DNA of 14,764 nt. Origin: Candidatus Gastranaerophilales bacterium. GTDB lineage: Bacteria > Cyanobacteriota > Vampirovibrionia > Gastranaerophilales > Gastranaerophilaceae. The stretch spans positions 1 through 14,764 of the forward strand of contig CANROV010000034.1 in assembly GCA_947632315.1 (NCBI GenBank), read 5' to 3'. Positions 7,137-14,732 of this stretch are shown piece by piece. The number at the start of each line of letters is the position of its first letter. The stretch's first letter is position 1. The position numbers were made by a program, and so were the translations under genes. The notes beneath the pieces were generated by a model that saw only the letters and a program-made list of their open reading frames with translations, did no database searches and had not been told where the DNA came from.

Positions 7137-7164
7137 TTGAAAAAATAAATTGTACATGTATAAT
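7137..7164 (+). promoter_or_regulatory. Promoter of the tRNA-Gly gene
   Basis: A -35 box TTGAAA (7137-7142) and a perfect -10 box TATAAT (7159-7164) are separated by 16 bases. The predicted start is near 7171, about 11 bases before the mature tRNA. This is the best promoter in the window. Confidence 0.75.
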
Positions 7165-7181
7165 AAAGACAAGTACAAAGT

Positions 7182-7253
7182 GCGAGAGTAATTCAGTGGT
7201 AGAATGCTTCCTTGCCAAGGAAGATGTCGCGAGTTCGAGCCTCGTCTCTCGCT
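7182..7253 (+). tRNA. tRNA-Gly (anticodon GCC)
   Basis: A complete cloverleaf can be folded by eye. The acceptor stem GCGAGAG (7182-7188) pairs with CTCTCGC (7246-7252). The anticodon stem CTTCC/GGAAG (7207-7211, 7219-7223) encloses the loop TTGCCAA with anticodon GCC at 7214-7216. The T arm is GCGAG-TTCGAGC-CTCGT (7229-7245) with one G-T pair. The discriminator is T73, as in bacterial tRNA-Gly. No CCA end is encoded; AATAAA follows, so CCA must be added after transcription. Confidence 0.97.
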
Positions 7254-7292
7254 AATAAAATGGACTTACCTTTTGGTAAGTCCATTTTATTA
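7253..7292. terminator. 18-bp perfect hairpin, terminator of tRNA-Gly
   Basis: An 18-base perfect inverted repeat (7253-7270 and 7275-7292) encloses a TTTT loop. The core is TGGACTTACC/GGTAAGTCCA, flanked by A and T runs that form the lower stem and supply the U tract. The stem starts at the tRNA's discriminator base. Because it is symmetrical it could act on both strands. Confidence 0.85.
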
Positions 7293-7330
7293 TTTGAGAT
7301 AATGGATTAAATTGCGTTTACAAAACGATG

Positions 7331-7380
7331 AATAAGCAAAAGCGGTATGAATCTTGCTTGTATTTTTCTGCTTATTTTTT
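7331..7380 (+). repeat. Alternative inverted repeats followed by a T run
   Basis: AATAAGCA (7331-7338) can pair with TGCTTATT (7369-7376), while the overlapping AAGCAA (7334-7339) can instead pair with TTGCTT (7354-7359). A T run follows at 7375-7380. It may be a second, weak terminator for + strand transcription or a mutually exclusive fold. The loops are long and the call is weak. Confidence 0.25.
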
Positions 7381-7382
7381 AA

Positions 7383-7619
7383 TTATCTGGGGCAATTTTC
7401 GATATTCATTTTGGATAATTTATCGTTGATAGACATAGCAAGATAAATTAAGAAGAAAACAAAAACAAAGCTTACAAGTCCTGCCCAAAGAACGCTTAAT
7501 CCTGCCCAAAGTCCTTGCGAGCCGACCATCATAACAGTAGAAATAATTAATCCGACAAGTGTTAATATTGCCATAATATCGACAATTATTCCGCCGAATC
7601 TAACAACAAATTTTTTCAT
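7383..7619 (-). CDS. Small two-helix membrane protein of unknown function
   Basis: A 78-residue, very hydrophobic protein. Two membrane helices lie at about residues 10-33 (IIVDIMAILTLVGLIISTVM) and 40-63 (a VLWAGLVSFVFVFFLIYLA stretch), with a Lys/Arg-rich N-terminus (MKKFVVRF) that should stay in the cytoplasm. The tail is short and polar and ends NCPR. AAGGAG sits 7 bases before the ATG, so translation is well supported. No named family is recognised. It lies downstream of the autotransporter gene on the same strand with a gap of about 105 bases and could have its own promoter; none was clear. Confidence 0.78.
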   Translation of the reverse strand: MKKFVVRFGGIIVDIMAILTLVGLIISTVMMVGSQGLWAGLSVLWAGLVSFVFVFFLIYLAMSINDKLSKMNIENCPR

Positions 7620-7724
7620 AATATTCTCCTTTTATTAACCTTTTTTATAATACTTTTTTATGAAGCTAAATGTATTATCAAGAAAGGTAGTATAAAGGAT
7701 TAAATTTTTTGCGTAAATAATTAT

Positions 7725-10700
7725 CTACATATATTTTTTTGAATTATTTTCTACCGGAGCGGAATTACCTAATTTAAAATATTCACCGAAGAACTTAGTA
7801 ATTTTATTAATAAAATTATTATTCTTTTTAACATTAGAATCAACTTTTTCAACGGAATTATTATCATCACCTAACGTCCATCTGAAGCCGAATGATAGAG
7901 CAACACCGTTTCTTCCGCCGTTACGAACCATAGCTTGAGCGTATCCGGTATATTTATCTTTCCAACGTTTTTGAATACCTGCACCATATTCTGCATAAGG
8001 TTTAACACTCATATTCGGGAGTCTTACATCATCTGTAACACCATCTATTGCGACTGTTTCAGTTTTATCCATGACATTATAAACAAAACCGCCTGAGATA
8101 TAGGGCTGCCAGCCTGATTCCGTATTTAACACAAATTTAACATTAGGACGAACTTGTATAGAGTGAAGCGGGTCAGATTCAATTCTTACGCCTGCCGAGT
8201 TTGTATAATCGAATGTATTAACAAAAGTATAAGAAAGGAGCAGAGAAGGTTGAATAACAAATTTTCCGTCTTTAAATTCAAAGCTGTAGCCTGATTTAGA
8301 CGCAATACCTGATAATAACATAGCGAAGTCTTCAGTACCATACATTGTAGATGAATCGGCAACGGAAGCACCTGCGGAAGCAGTAATTGCAGTGAAAAAG
8401 TTATCTTTATAGAAGGTTTGGGTTAAACCTAACAGACCGCCATTTTGGTTAGTTGTTACACCGCTATAGTGCTGGCTTGAACCGTTATAACCTATATAGC
8501 CTGTAGAAACAGTTACCCAGCCGTTTTTCAGAGATTTTATATCACCGTCAATACCTACTAAAGTACCGTAAGTAATAGTATCTACATCAGGGCCGTTTTT
8601 AAGCGGAATACGTTCAAATGTTGCATAAGGTTTTACCCAAGCACCGTTACTGTTTATTTCATTTGAATTGTAGCTTAAAGTTTCAAAATCGTTAATAGCA
8701 TATTTATTGGAATTAATCAGAGCATATCTTTCAATTGCGGGCAGGGCAGAGAATGTATCTGCGTGCTGGAATGCATAATTAAATGTCTGATTCATAGCAG
8801 CGTATCCGCCTGCTTCAGAAGCTACGCTGGAAGGTAATACGGCAGGGTTAAATCCGTCGGAAGCATTTCCTGTCGGAGTATTTCCTCTTGAAAAGACAAA
8901 GTAACCGTTATTACCGTGTGTTCCGTCAGCAGAATATTCAACAGTATATTTGTAAATTGGTGAATATACGTTCCATTGTTGTCCCGGAGTCGGTGCTTCG
9001 GCAATTTGGGTATGAACAAAGTCTTTTACTGATTCATCTGCAAAATCAACAACCGTTTGCATATATAATGAATCACTAGTGATATTCATATCCTTGACAT
9101 TAATTTTTCCGTTATAACCTTCGCCAATAGTATAATCATCGGCTGTAATTCTGCCCATTTGGGCATTTCTAAGGTCTACATCTACCATATCAATATTGAT
9201 ATCGCCGTTATTCAAACTTAAATCTGTCAAATGTAAATTATTTAAGCCCAGATTAGTAATTTCAAAACTTCCGCCGTTCATTGTAAGTGCGTTATTTGTG
9301 AAATCATTTACATTAACAAGAGTTGTTGTGCTTTTATTATTATCTATTTTTTGATTTTCAACTTTACCGGTGATTTTAACAGTCGCATTATCAAGCTTCA
9401 TATTTCCGCCGGTTTCACTTGTGATTGTGCCTGAAATATTTGTTTCACCTTCAATTTTAAGGTTCTTATTGTTATTAATTACTGATGAATCTTCAAGTGC
9501 AACATTGTTGAGATTTAAATCACCATTATTATTTACATTATCAGCATTTTGTAATGATAAATTTGATAAAGAAACTTTTTGTTTTTCCTGAATATCGGAG
9601 AATAAATTTTTATGATTAACATCTAATATATTTGAACCTTCGCCGATAATTTCAAAATTATTACCTGCGAACTGTTCAATATCTCTTGTAAGTTTTTGAG
9701 TATCGCCATCTTTTAAAGTAAACTTTTTAGCTGTTTTATCATCAACTTCAAGTTCAGCCCAAGCAGCTAAGTTATCTCTCCAGCCTGCGACTTTAATACT
9801 GTCGTTTTTTGTTTTTGTTGTATATAAGCCGAACTCTTTTGCAAGTATATCATCACTGGTCATTTCAGCAGTTGCTTCTTTAACGGTTTTTATGTCTCCG
9901 TTTAGTTTTAGCTGAATATTTTCGTTCTCTGCTTTAATAATCTGAATAATATGCACTTCTTCATCTTGAGCGCCTTCTTTATAATTTTCAAGAACATTTA
10001 CAACAATACTTGATAAATCAATAAAACCGCCTGATGAACTTTCAGTTATAGTGAAAGTATCTGCTTTATCATTTTCAGAGTCGCTGTTTAATTGTATATC
10101 AATATTATATTTACCGGTTCCGTTAGAATTTAGTCCTTTAAATTTGTAGTCAGTAAATTCTGAATTTGCGGTGTTAACAATACCGCTGTTAACGGTAAGA
10201 ACGGAATCTTTAAAGATATCGGCTTCAGCACCCAAATTAAGTGTTACATTTTCTAAAGTAGCATTTGCGTTAATAATTTTATTATTTAGAGTAACTGTTG
10301 AATTATTATCTCCGGTTATTTTTAGCTTATAGCCGTCAGAACCGTTAATAATATCATTAAAAAGGATTTTACCTTTATTTGTTGCATTTAAAGTTAAGGT
10401 TTTATCTCCATTAACATAGATAGCTTCTTGTGTTTTATCGTTGGAAACTTGTATATAGTTATTAGTAAATTCAGAAATTCCGCCATTATTTGCAGATATT
10501 GTTAAATCTTGATTTGTATAGATAGCACCGCCATGAGCTTCTGAACCATGTGTTACGGCATAGTTTTCAGAAAACGTAACATTATTTAAATTGGTAATGT
10601 TACCGTCGTTATAAATGGCACCGCCTTTTGCTTCTCCTTTTTCGTTTAAAGCGAAGTTTTGAATAAATATAGCATTGTCTTTAAAATTTAAATTACCTTT

Positions 10701-12119
10701 ATTGTAAATAGCACCGCCAAATGCGTTGCCGTCTTCTGTTTTGGCATAGTTAAGGAAATATTCTTTTCCGTATAAATTAACAACGGAGGATTCTTCATTA
10801 TAAACAGCACCGCCTTGTGCGCCTGTTTTTCCGATGACATAATTGTGGTAAAAATCACTGTTAAGTGTGAAATTCTTATCTTTTGTATTTGCTTTTGCAT
10901 ATACGGCACCGCCTTGGCTTTCATGATTCGTTGAATTTGCGTGGTTGCCGTAAAAATCTCCCGTGATTTCAACATTTCCGCTTCTTGCAAGTTCATATAA
11001 AGCACCGCCTTGAGAGCTTACAGGTACATCGGGAGTTTCTTTTTTATCATCATCATCATGCTTATCGCCTGTTGATTCCGTATAATTATGAATAAAATTA
11101 CCTTCTATATTGGAAATTCCGGAAATATCAAATATAGCACCGCCTTGCCCTTGATTTCCGCTTGCGCTGTTGCCTACAAAATCGCCTTTTATTTTTGTTA
11201 ATGTGGAATTAGCTCCGTTAAATATAGCACCGCCATCCGCATATTTATTTGCGTATGCTTGGTTGTCTATAAAATCACCGGTAATTGTTCCTATTGTGCT
11301 GTTAGTATTATATAAAGCACCGCCGTATCCGTTATGTTTACCTGTTGACCTTGCATAGTTTGAAATAAAATTACCTTCTATGCTGTTTATACTTGCTTTT
11401 GTTTCTTTAGAACTATCACCGTTACGAATGGCACCGCCGTTTGAATCAACTTCCGCACTGATGAAGTTACCTATAAAGTTTCCTTTTATTGAATCTATAT
11501 GACCTTTTCCGGAGTTATAAATTGAACCTCCGTTATTTACTCCGCTATCTTTTATTTGGCTGTAATTATGTATAAAATCACCGACTATATCGGTTATAGT
11601 ACCTTCATTGTATATACCGTTTCCGTAATGCGTACCCTCTGTTATATGGTTCCCTATAAAATCCATATGAATTGAGCCATGCGACGTACCTGAAGTTACA
11701 TGTAATGAACTATTTTTTTCATAATGATCATTACTATCATAATGAACTTCATAACTGGTTTTTTTGGTTGATTTTTCTAAAACATCTCTGCCATATTCAT
11801 CTTTTTTCCATGTATAATATTGAACTTGATCGCCTGTTCCTTGCAAATCTCTTTTTATATCAATTTCATAATACTCAACTGTTAAATCTTTAGTTTCAGG
11901 ATTATATTTAAAAGCATATACGTTGCTTTCCTTCTCAGTTGAAGGTGTTAATGTATATCCGCTCTTATCTGAGAGAGTGGTTTCATGCTTTGTTGCTTCG
12001 GCAAAAACTGTATTATTGCACATACAAATAATAAGTGCAGCAGCTGCTAATGCTTTACTACCCCCCCCCATATGCATTTTTATACTATTTACTCTATCTT
12101 TAATATTATTCTTTTTCAT
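7725..12119 (-). CDS. Autotransporter with Pmp-like beta-helix passenger and C-terminal beta-barrel, probably phase-variable
   Basis: A 1,464-residue type V secreted surface protein. Residues 1-40 are a long signal peptide: basic MKKNNIKDRV, then MHMGGG, then an Ala/Ile core cut after TVFA. The passenger has a GGS and ten GGA[ILV] motifs between residues about 197 and 530, usually 30-33 residues apart. They alternate with FxxN motifs (DFIDN, NFIHN), as in chlamydial Pmp proteins and other right-handed beta-helices. An Asn-rich helix-like region follows. The translocator barrel spans about 1159 (GAWVKPYATFER) to 1414 (ALSFGFRW). A 50-residue polar tail extends past this usual end point. Nine Gs in the signal-peptide codons make it a candidate on/off gene. 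The ATG at 12119 is preferred; an in-frame GTG at 12146 would add nine residues, and neither has a strong ribosome site. The ligand is unknown. Confidence 0.93.
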   Translation of the reverse strand: MKKNNIKDRVNSIKMHMGGGSKALAAAALIICMCNNTVFAEATKHETTLSDKSGYTLTPSTEKESNVYAFKYNPETKDLTVEYYEIDIKRDLQGTGDQVQYYTWKKDEYGRDVLEKSTKKTSYEVHYDSNDHYEKNSSLHVTSGTSHGSIHMDFIGNHITEGTHYGNGIYNEGTITDIVGDFIHNYSQIKDSGVNNGGSIYNSGKGHIDSIKGNFIGNFISAEVDSNGGAIRNGDSSKETKASINSIEGNFISNYARSTGKHNGYGGALYNTNSTIGTITGDFIDNQAYANKYADGGAIFNGANSTLTKIKGDFVGNSASGNQGQGGAIFDISGISNIEGNFIHNYTESTGDKHDDDDKKETPDVPVSSQGGALYELARSGNVEITGDFYGNHANSTNHESQGGAVYAKANTKDKNFTLNSDFYHNYVIGKTGAQGGAVYNEESSVVNLYGKEYFLNYAKTEDGNAFGGAIYNKGNLNFKDNAIFIQNFALNEKGEAKGGAIYNDGNITNLNNVTFSENYAVTHGSEAHGGAIYTNQDLTISANNGGISEFTNNYIQVSNDKTQEAIYVNGDKTLTLNATNKGKILFNDIINGSDGYKLKITGDNNSTVTLNNKIINANATLENVTLNLGAEADIFKDSVLTVNSGIVNTANSEFTDYKFKGLNSNGTGKYNIDIQLNSDSENDKADTFTITESSSGGFIDLSSIVVNVLENYKEGAQDEEVHIIQIIKAENENIQLKLNGDIKTVKEATAEMTSDDILAKEFGLYTTKTKNDSIKVAGWRDNLAAWAELEVDDKTAKKFTLKDGDTQKLTRDIEQFAGNNFEIIGEGSNILDVNHKNLFSDIQEKQKVSLSNLSLQNADNVNNNGDLNLNNVALEDSSVINNNKNLKIEGETNISGTITSETGGNMKLDNATVKITGKVENQKIDNNKSTTTLVNVNDFTNNALTMNGGSFEITNLGLNNLHLTDLSLNNGDINIDMVDVDLRNAQMGRITADDYTIGEGYNGKINVKDMNITSDSLYMQTVVDFADESVKDFVHTQIAEAPTPGQQWNVYSPIYKYTVEYSADGTHGNNGYFVFSRGNTPTGNASDGFNPAVLPSSVASEAGGYAAMNQTFNYAFQHADTFSALPAIERYALINSNKYAINDFETLSYNSNEINSNGAWVKPYATFERIPLKNGPDVDTITYGTLVGIDGDIKSLKNGWVTVSTGYIGYNGSSQHYSGVTTNQNGGLLGLTQTFYKDNFFTAITASAGASVADSSTMYGTEDFAMLLSGIASKSGYSFEFKDGKFVIQPSLLLSYTFVNTFDYTNSAGVRIESDPLHSIQVRPNVKFVLNTESGWQPYISGGFVYNVMDKTETVAIDGVTDDVRLPNMSVKPYAEYGAGIQKRWKDKYTGYAQAMVRNGGRNGVALSFGFRWTLGDDNNSVEKVDSNVKKNNNFINKITKFFGEYFKLGNSAPVENNSKKYM
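10525..11531 (-). repeat. Tandem GGA/FxxN beta-helix repeat coding region
   Basis: The 8-mer GGCGGTGC (minus strand; GCACCGCC on plus) recurs ten times, starting on plus at 10525, 10618, 10711, 10807, 10906, 11002, 11137, 11227, 11317 and 11431. A degenerate eleventh copy is at 11524. Spacings are 93, 93, 96, 99, 96, 135, 90, 90, 114 and 93 bases, all multiples of three. Each encodes Gly-Gly-Ala with identical Gly codons, so the repeat exists at the DNA level as well as in the protein. Confidence 0.9.
11046..11060 (-). repeat. Short GAT trinucleotide run encoding DDDD
   Basis: On the minus strand CAT is followed by four GAT codons and then AAA, encoding HDDDDK in the longest inter-repeat loop of the autotransporter passenger. 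Copy-number change would stay in frame. Confidence 0.7.
12061..12069 (-). promoter_or_regulatory. Poly-G(9) tract in the autotransporter signal-peptide codons, candidate phase-variation switch
   Basis: Nine consecutive Cs on plus (Gs on the coding strand) span ATG-GGG-GGG-GGT, after the start codon and just before the signal-peptide core. At nine Gs the frame is open through the whole gene. One extra G gives TAG immediately after the tract, and one fewer gives TAG five codons after it. Steps of three only add or remove a glycine. Such tracts slip during replication and switch surface genes in Chlamydia, Campylobacter and Neisseria. Confidence 0.75.
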
Positions 12120-12167
12120 TTTCCAATACCAAAACTTAATAAACACTTATTTTATTTCTATTCCACG

Positions 12168-12196
12168 ATTAAATGAATTATAAACATAAATGTTAA
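12168..12196 (-). promoter_or_regulatory. Predicted autotransporter promoter
   Basis: On the minus strand a -35 box TTAACA (12196-12191) and a -10 box TTTAAT (12173-12168) are 17 bases apart, each one mismatch from consensus. Transcription would start near 12161, about 42 bases before the ATG at 12119. A competing TATAAT lies at 12182-12177 but has no good -35 box. The -35 box overlaps a small inverted repeat, AACAT-AA-ATGTT (12183-12194), that could bind a regulator. Nothing else was seen in the gap 12147-12390. Confidence 0.45.
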
Positions 12197-12390
12197 TTTT
12201 CTAATGGGCAAAAACCTTGAAATTCTTTCTGGTACAGGCTTTTAAATGTTTACATAATTAATAATTGAAAGCTATTTTTGAATCAATTGCCGGTGTAAAT
12301 AAATTAAGATTTAACTTTACAAACAAAAAATACTTTTAGTTTAAATAAAAGTTAGAGAAAGATTATTGAAACTGATATAAATGGTGAATT

Positions 12391-13368
12391 TTAACCGTGA
12401 TTTTGGTTTAGCCATAAATATGTTTCTGCCGAATAATTTAAGTTTAAATTTCCTTTATTTTGTTTTATATATTGATGAATTTGATTTATTTTTTCCGGTA
12501 CAGATTTTTCTTTGTTTTTAGAATACCAATAATGTTCAATATCTAAATGTATATTTTTACAATTAATCGTTTTACATTTATCCAAAAAATTTTTTACTTC
12601 TAATATATTATCGTTAACATCAGGAATAATAATATATTTTATTTCAATATATGCTTTTTCATTTAAACTTGAAGCAAATATATATTTCTTTAAATTATTC
12701 CAAACATTATTAAAAGCTTTAACTCTTTTAATTTTTTCATAAGTTTTTTTAGTACCGGAATCGGGTGAAATAATTAATTCACAATTCCCGTATTTTAAGA
12801 ATTGTTCAATTGATTTAGAATATTTTATTCCTGAACTTAAAATTTGTATTCTTCCATTATTTGCACTTGTAAAATATAAAAGCCAATCTAAAAGCCCTGC
12901 AGGATATTCAGTACATTCACCTCCGCCTATGATTAGTAAGAAGTTATCTTTTAAAAGATTTTTATTCCTTAATGATAGTAAAATAGGCTTAATGTCATAA
13001 GGTTTTCGTGTATTGTAATATTCTTTCATTTCGGGATTATTATATGTATATACACAATAAATACAATTACACGAACATTTAGCAATATTAGAAACTATAA
13101 TTCTGTCAAAATATAAATCATTTTCATCCCATTCATTTTCTTCAATAATTGGGCAATTTTTACAGCATTCCGGAATATTTCCATTTTTAAACATTTCTAT
13201 ATATTTACTTCTTTGTTCAATATAATGTTTTATATCAAAATCTCTTCCCGAAAAATTACTAATAAAAACAGCACTTTCATTATTCATCGAAGTAGCACAA
13301 CAAGGTTTAATCTCTGTTTGGTCAAAAACTATTTGATGCAATAAATAATTACAACATTTATATTTCAT
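12391..13368 (-). CDS. Radical SAM protein with N-terminal cysteine region, paralogue 2 (shorter)
   Basis: A 325-residue radical SAM enzyme of unknown substrate. The CX3CX2C motif that holds the 4Fe-4S cluster for S-adenosylmethionine cleavage is Cys98, Cys102 and Cys105 (CSCNCIYC). The SAM-binding GGE lies at 149-151 in GGGECTEYP, with an unusual Cys after the Glu. A preceding N-terminal region has Cys5-Cys6, Cys23-Cys24, Cys68-Cys69 and Cys72 (IPECCKNC). It resembles an auxiliary iron-sulfur or twitch/SPASM-type module placed before, rather than after, the core. The protein is clearly a paralogue of the upstream gene, sharing YIEMFKN, YDIKPIL, GECTxYP and a KIKRVKxF segment, but is 42 residues shorter. 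Its ATG has GGGGAA 11 bases upstream. The gene lies 117 bases downstream of its paralogue on the same strand. Confidence 0.88.
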   Translation of the reverse strand: MKYKCCNYLLHQIVFDQTEIKPCCATSMNNESAVFISNFSGRDFDIKHYIEQRSKYIEMFKNGNIPECCKNCPIIEENEWDENDLYFDRIIVSNIAKCSCNCIYCVYTYNNPEMKEYYNTRKPYDIKPILLSLRNKNLLKDNFLLIIGGGECTEYPAGLLDWLLYFTSANNGRIQILSSGIKYSKSIEQFLKYGNCELIISPDSGTKKTYEKIKRVKAFNNVWNNLKKYIFASSLNEKAYIEIKYIIIPDVNDNILEVKNFLDKCKTINCKNIHLDIEHYWYSKNKEKSVPEKINQIHQYIKQNKGNLNLNYSAETYLWLNQNHG

Positions 13369-13485
13369 TAATTTTTTATTTCCCCATAAAAAAATAAAAT
13401 TACTATTTATAATTATAACATTAATTAAAATGAAAATATAGATTGATTTTTTCTTTATAAATAAACTTTTTATTGTTATTAAGTT

Positions 13486-14589
13486 TTATCTTATATGCTT
13501 TTTAAAACTGTTGATATGCAATTTTGTTATCAACCATTCATAAAAATTAAAAGTAATAGGAGTATTTATTTCTTTTAGAAGTTTTTCATACCAATAATCA
13601 TATACATCGCTTGTATCAATATCACGTTTCAAATTTTTATAATTGTTTTTGTCTAAATAATACTTAATGATTTGTTTTATTTTTAAAGGAATAGGTTTTT
13701 CAGTATTTTTTTGTATCCAAAAACGTTCAAATCCTAGTATAACTAAGTCAACATCTAGTTTTAATGCTAATTCAAAAAAATCTTTAATATATTTAATATC
13801 ATCATTTATACTTGGACACAGCAAATATCTTAATTGAATAACTGCATTTGAATTACTTTTGGATAATTTGCAGTATTTTTCTATGTTATTAACAACTTGA
13901 TCGAAAACTTTGACTCTTTTTATTTCTTCAAATTTTTCTTTTGTACCGCAATCAATTGAAAAACGAAATTCAACATTCCCGGATTTAGCTAACCGTTCAA
14001 AAGTTTTATTATAAATTATACCGTTAGATAGAATAATAAATTTTGCATTATATTTTTCGCCCCAGTTTACTATATAATCAAGTTCTTCTGGATAAGTTGT
14101 ACACTCACCTCCAAATATAGCAATTTCAACTCCATCTTCCACAATGTTTAACTCATCCATTTTAGATAATATAGGTTTGATATCATATGTTTTTTCAGAA
14201 TTGTTTTTTATAAACAATGATTCATCCCCATAATTTGCTAAACAACAATATACACACTTACAATTACAGGTTGATCTGTTATATATATTAATTTTTAAAA
14301 ATTTATGTTTATGTTCAGTATTCGCATTATATTCTTTTGGAACAAACTTTTCACAATGTTTACAAAATTCAGGAATGCCACTTTCAGCTTCATTTTTAAA
14401 CATTTCAATATATTTGTTCCTTTTCTTAAAATAGTATTGAAAATCAGTATTTTCCCCTTCTATATCAGGTTTTATAAAATATTTTTCTGCATTTATACCT
14501 TCATTATCCCAAACACTCGACCCGCAAGGAACAATTCTATTGCTTGCAAAATGAATTTCTTCATCTAAAAATTTGCAAATTCTGCTCAT
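13486..14589 (-). CDS. Radical SAM protein with N-terminal cysteine region, paralogue 1
   Basis: A 367-residue radical SAM enzyme of unknown substrate. Cys108, Cys112 and Cys115 (CNCKCVYC) form the cluster-binding CX3CX2C. GGE at 160-162 lies within FGGECTTYPEE. The N-terminal region carries Cys5 (ICKFLDEEIHF), Cys22 (RIVPCGSS) and Cys76/Cys79 (IPEFCKHC), a C-x16-C...CxxC pattern suited to an extra iron-sulfur cluster. SIDCGTKEKF...IKRVKVF near 211-229 is shared with the downstream paralogue. The C-terminus, about 300-367, is Lys/Tyr-rich and ends KKHIR. GGAGAGGA lies 4 bases before the ATG, a strong ribosome site. The pair probably arose by duplication and may be cotranscribed. No precursor-peptide gene is evident in the gaps, so peptide maturation is only one of several possible roles. 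Confidence 0.9.
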   Translation of the reverse strand: MSRICKFLDEEIHFASNRIVPCGSSVWDNEGINAEKYFIKPDIEGENTDFQYYFKKRNKYIEMFKNEAESGIPEFCKHCEKFVPKEYNANTEHKHKFLKINIYNRSTCNCKCVYCCLANYGDESLFIKNNSEKTYDIKPILSKMDELNIVEDGVEIAIFGGECTTYPEELDYIVNWGEKYNAKFIILSNGIIYNKTFERLAKSGNVEFRFSIDCGTKEKFEEIKRVKVFDQVVNNIEKYCKLSKSNSNAVIQLRYLLCPSINDDIKYIKDFFELALKLDVDLVILGFERFWIQKNTEKPIPLKIKQIIKYYLDKNNYKNLKRDIDTSDVYDYWYEKLLKEINTPITFNFYEWLITKLHINSFKKHIR

Positions 14590-14732
14590 TTTGTCCTCTC
14601 CATATATACAATCACACGGTTTAATTAATTATGACATGCTCCAAACTAAACACAAATCCAGCTTTAGAAAAGATTTAAATACTAAATTTAATACATACAA
14701 ATTAATAAAAAAAGTTTGATTAAGTATAAAAA

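Noticed and set aside
7647..7678. ATAATAC/GTATTAT inverted repeat between the autotransporter and the small membrane protein
   Set aside because: Seven AT pairs around an 18-base loop, with no T run downstream on either strand; likely chance in AT-rich DNA.
10688..11005. Open frame of 105 codons on the minus strand inside the autotransporter repeats
   Set aside because: It is an alternative frame of the repeat region; the spacing of the repeats in multiples of three keeps the second frame open.
13369..13485. Search for a short precursor-peptide gene between the radical SAM paralogues
   Set aside because: Only a three-codon ATG-GGG-AAA-TAA frame was found just before the second gene; no peptide with a ribosome site is present.
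13463..13486. AAACTT/AAGTTT inverted repeat after the longer radical SAM gene
   Set aside because: Six AT-rich pairs with a 12-base loop overlapping the stop codon and no following U tract; too weak to call a terminator.
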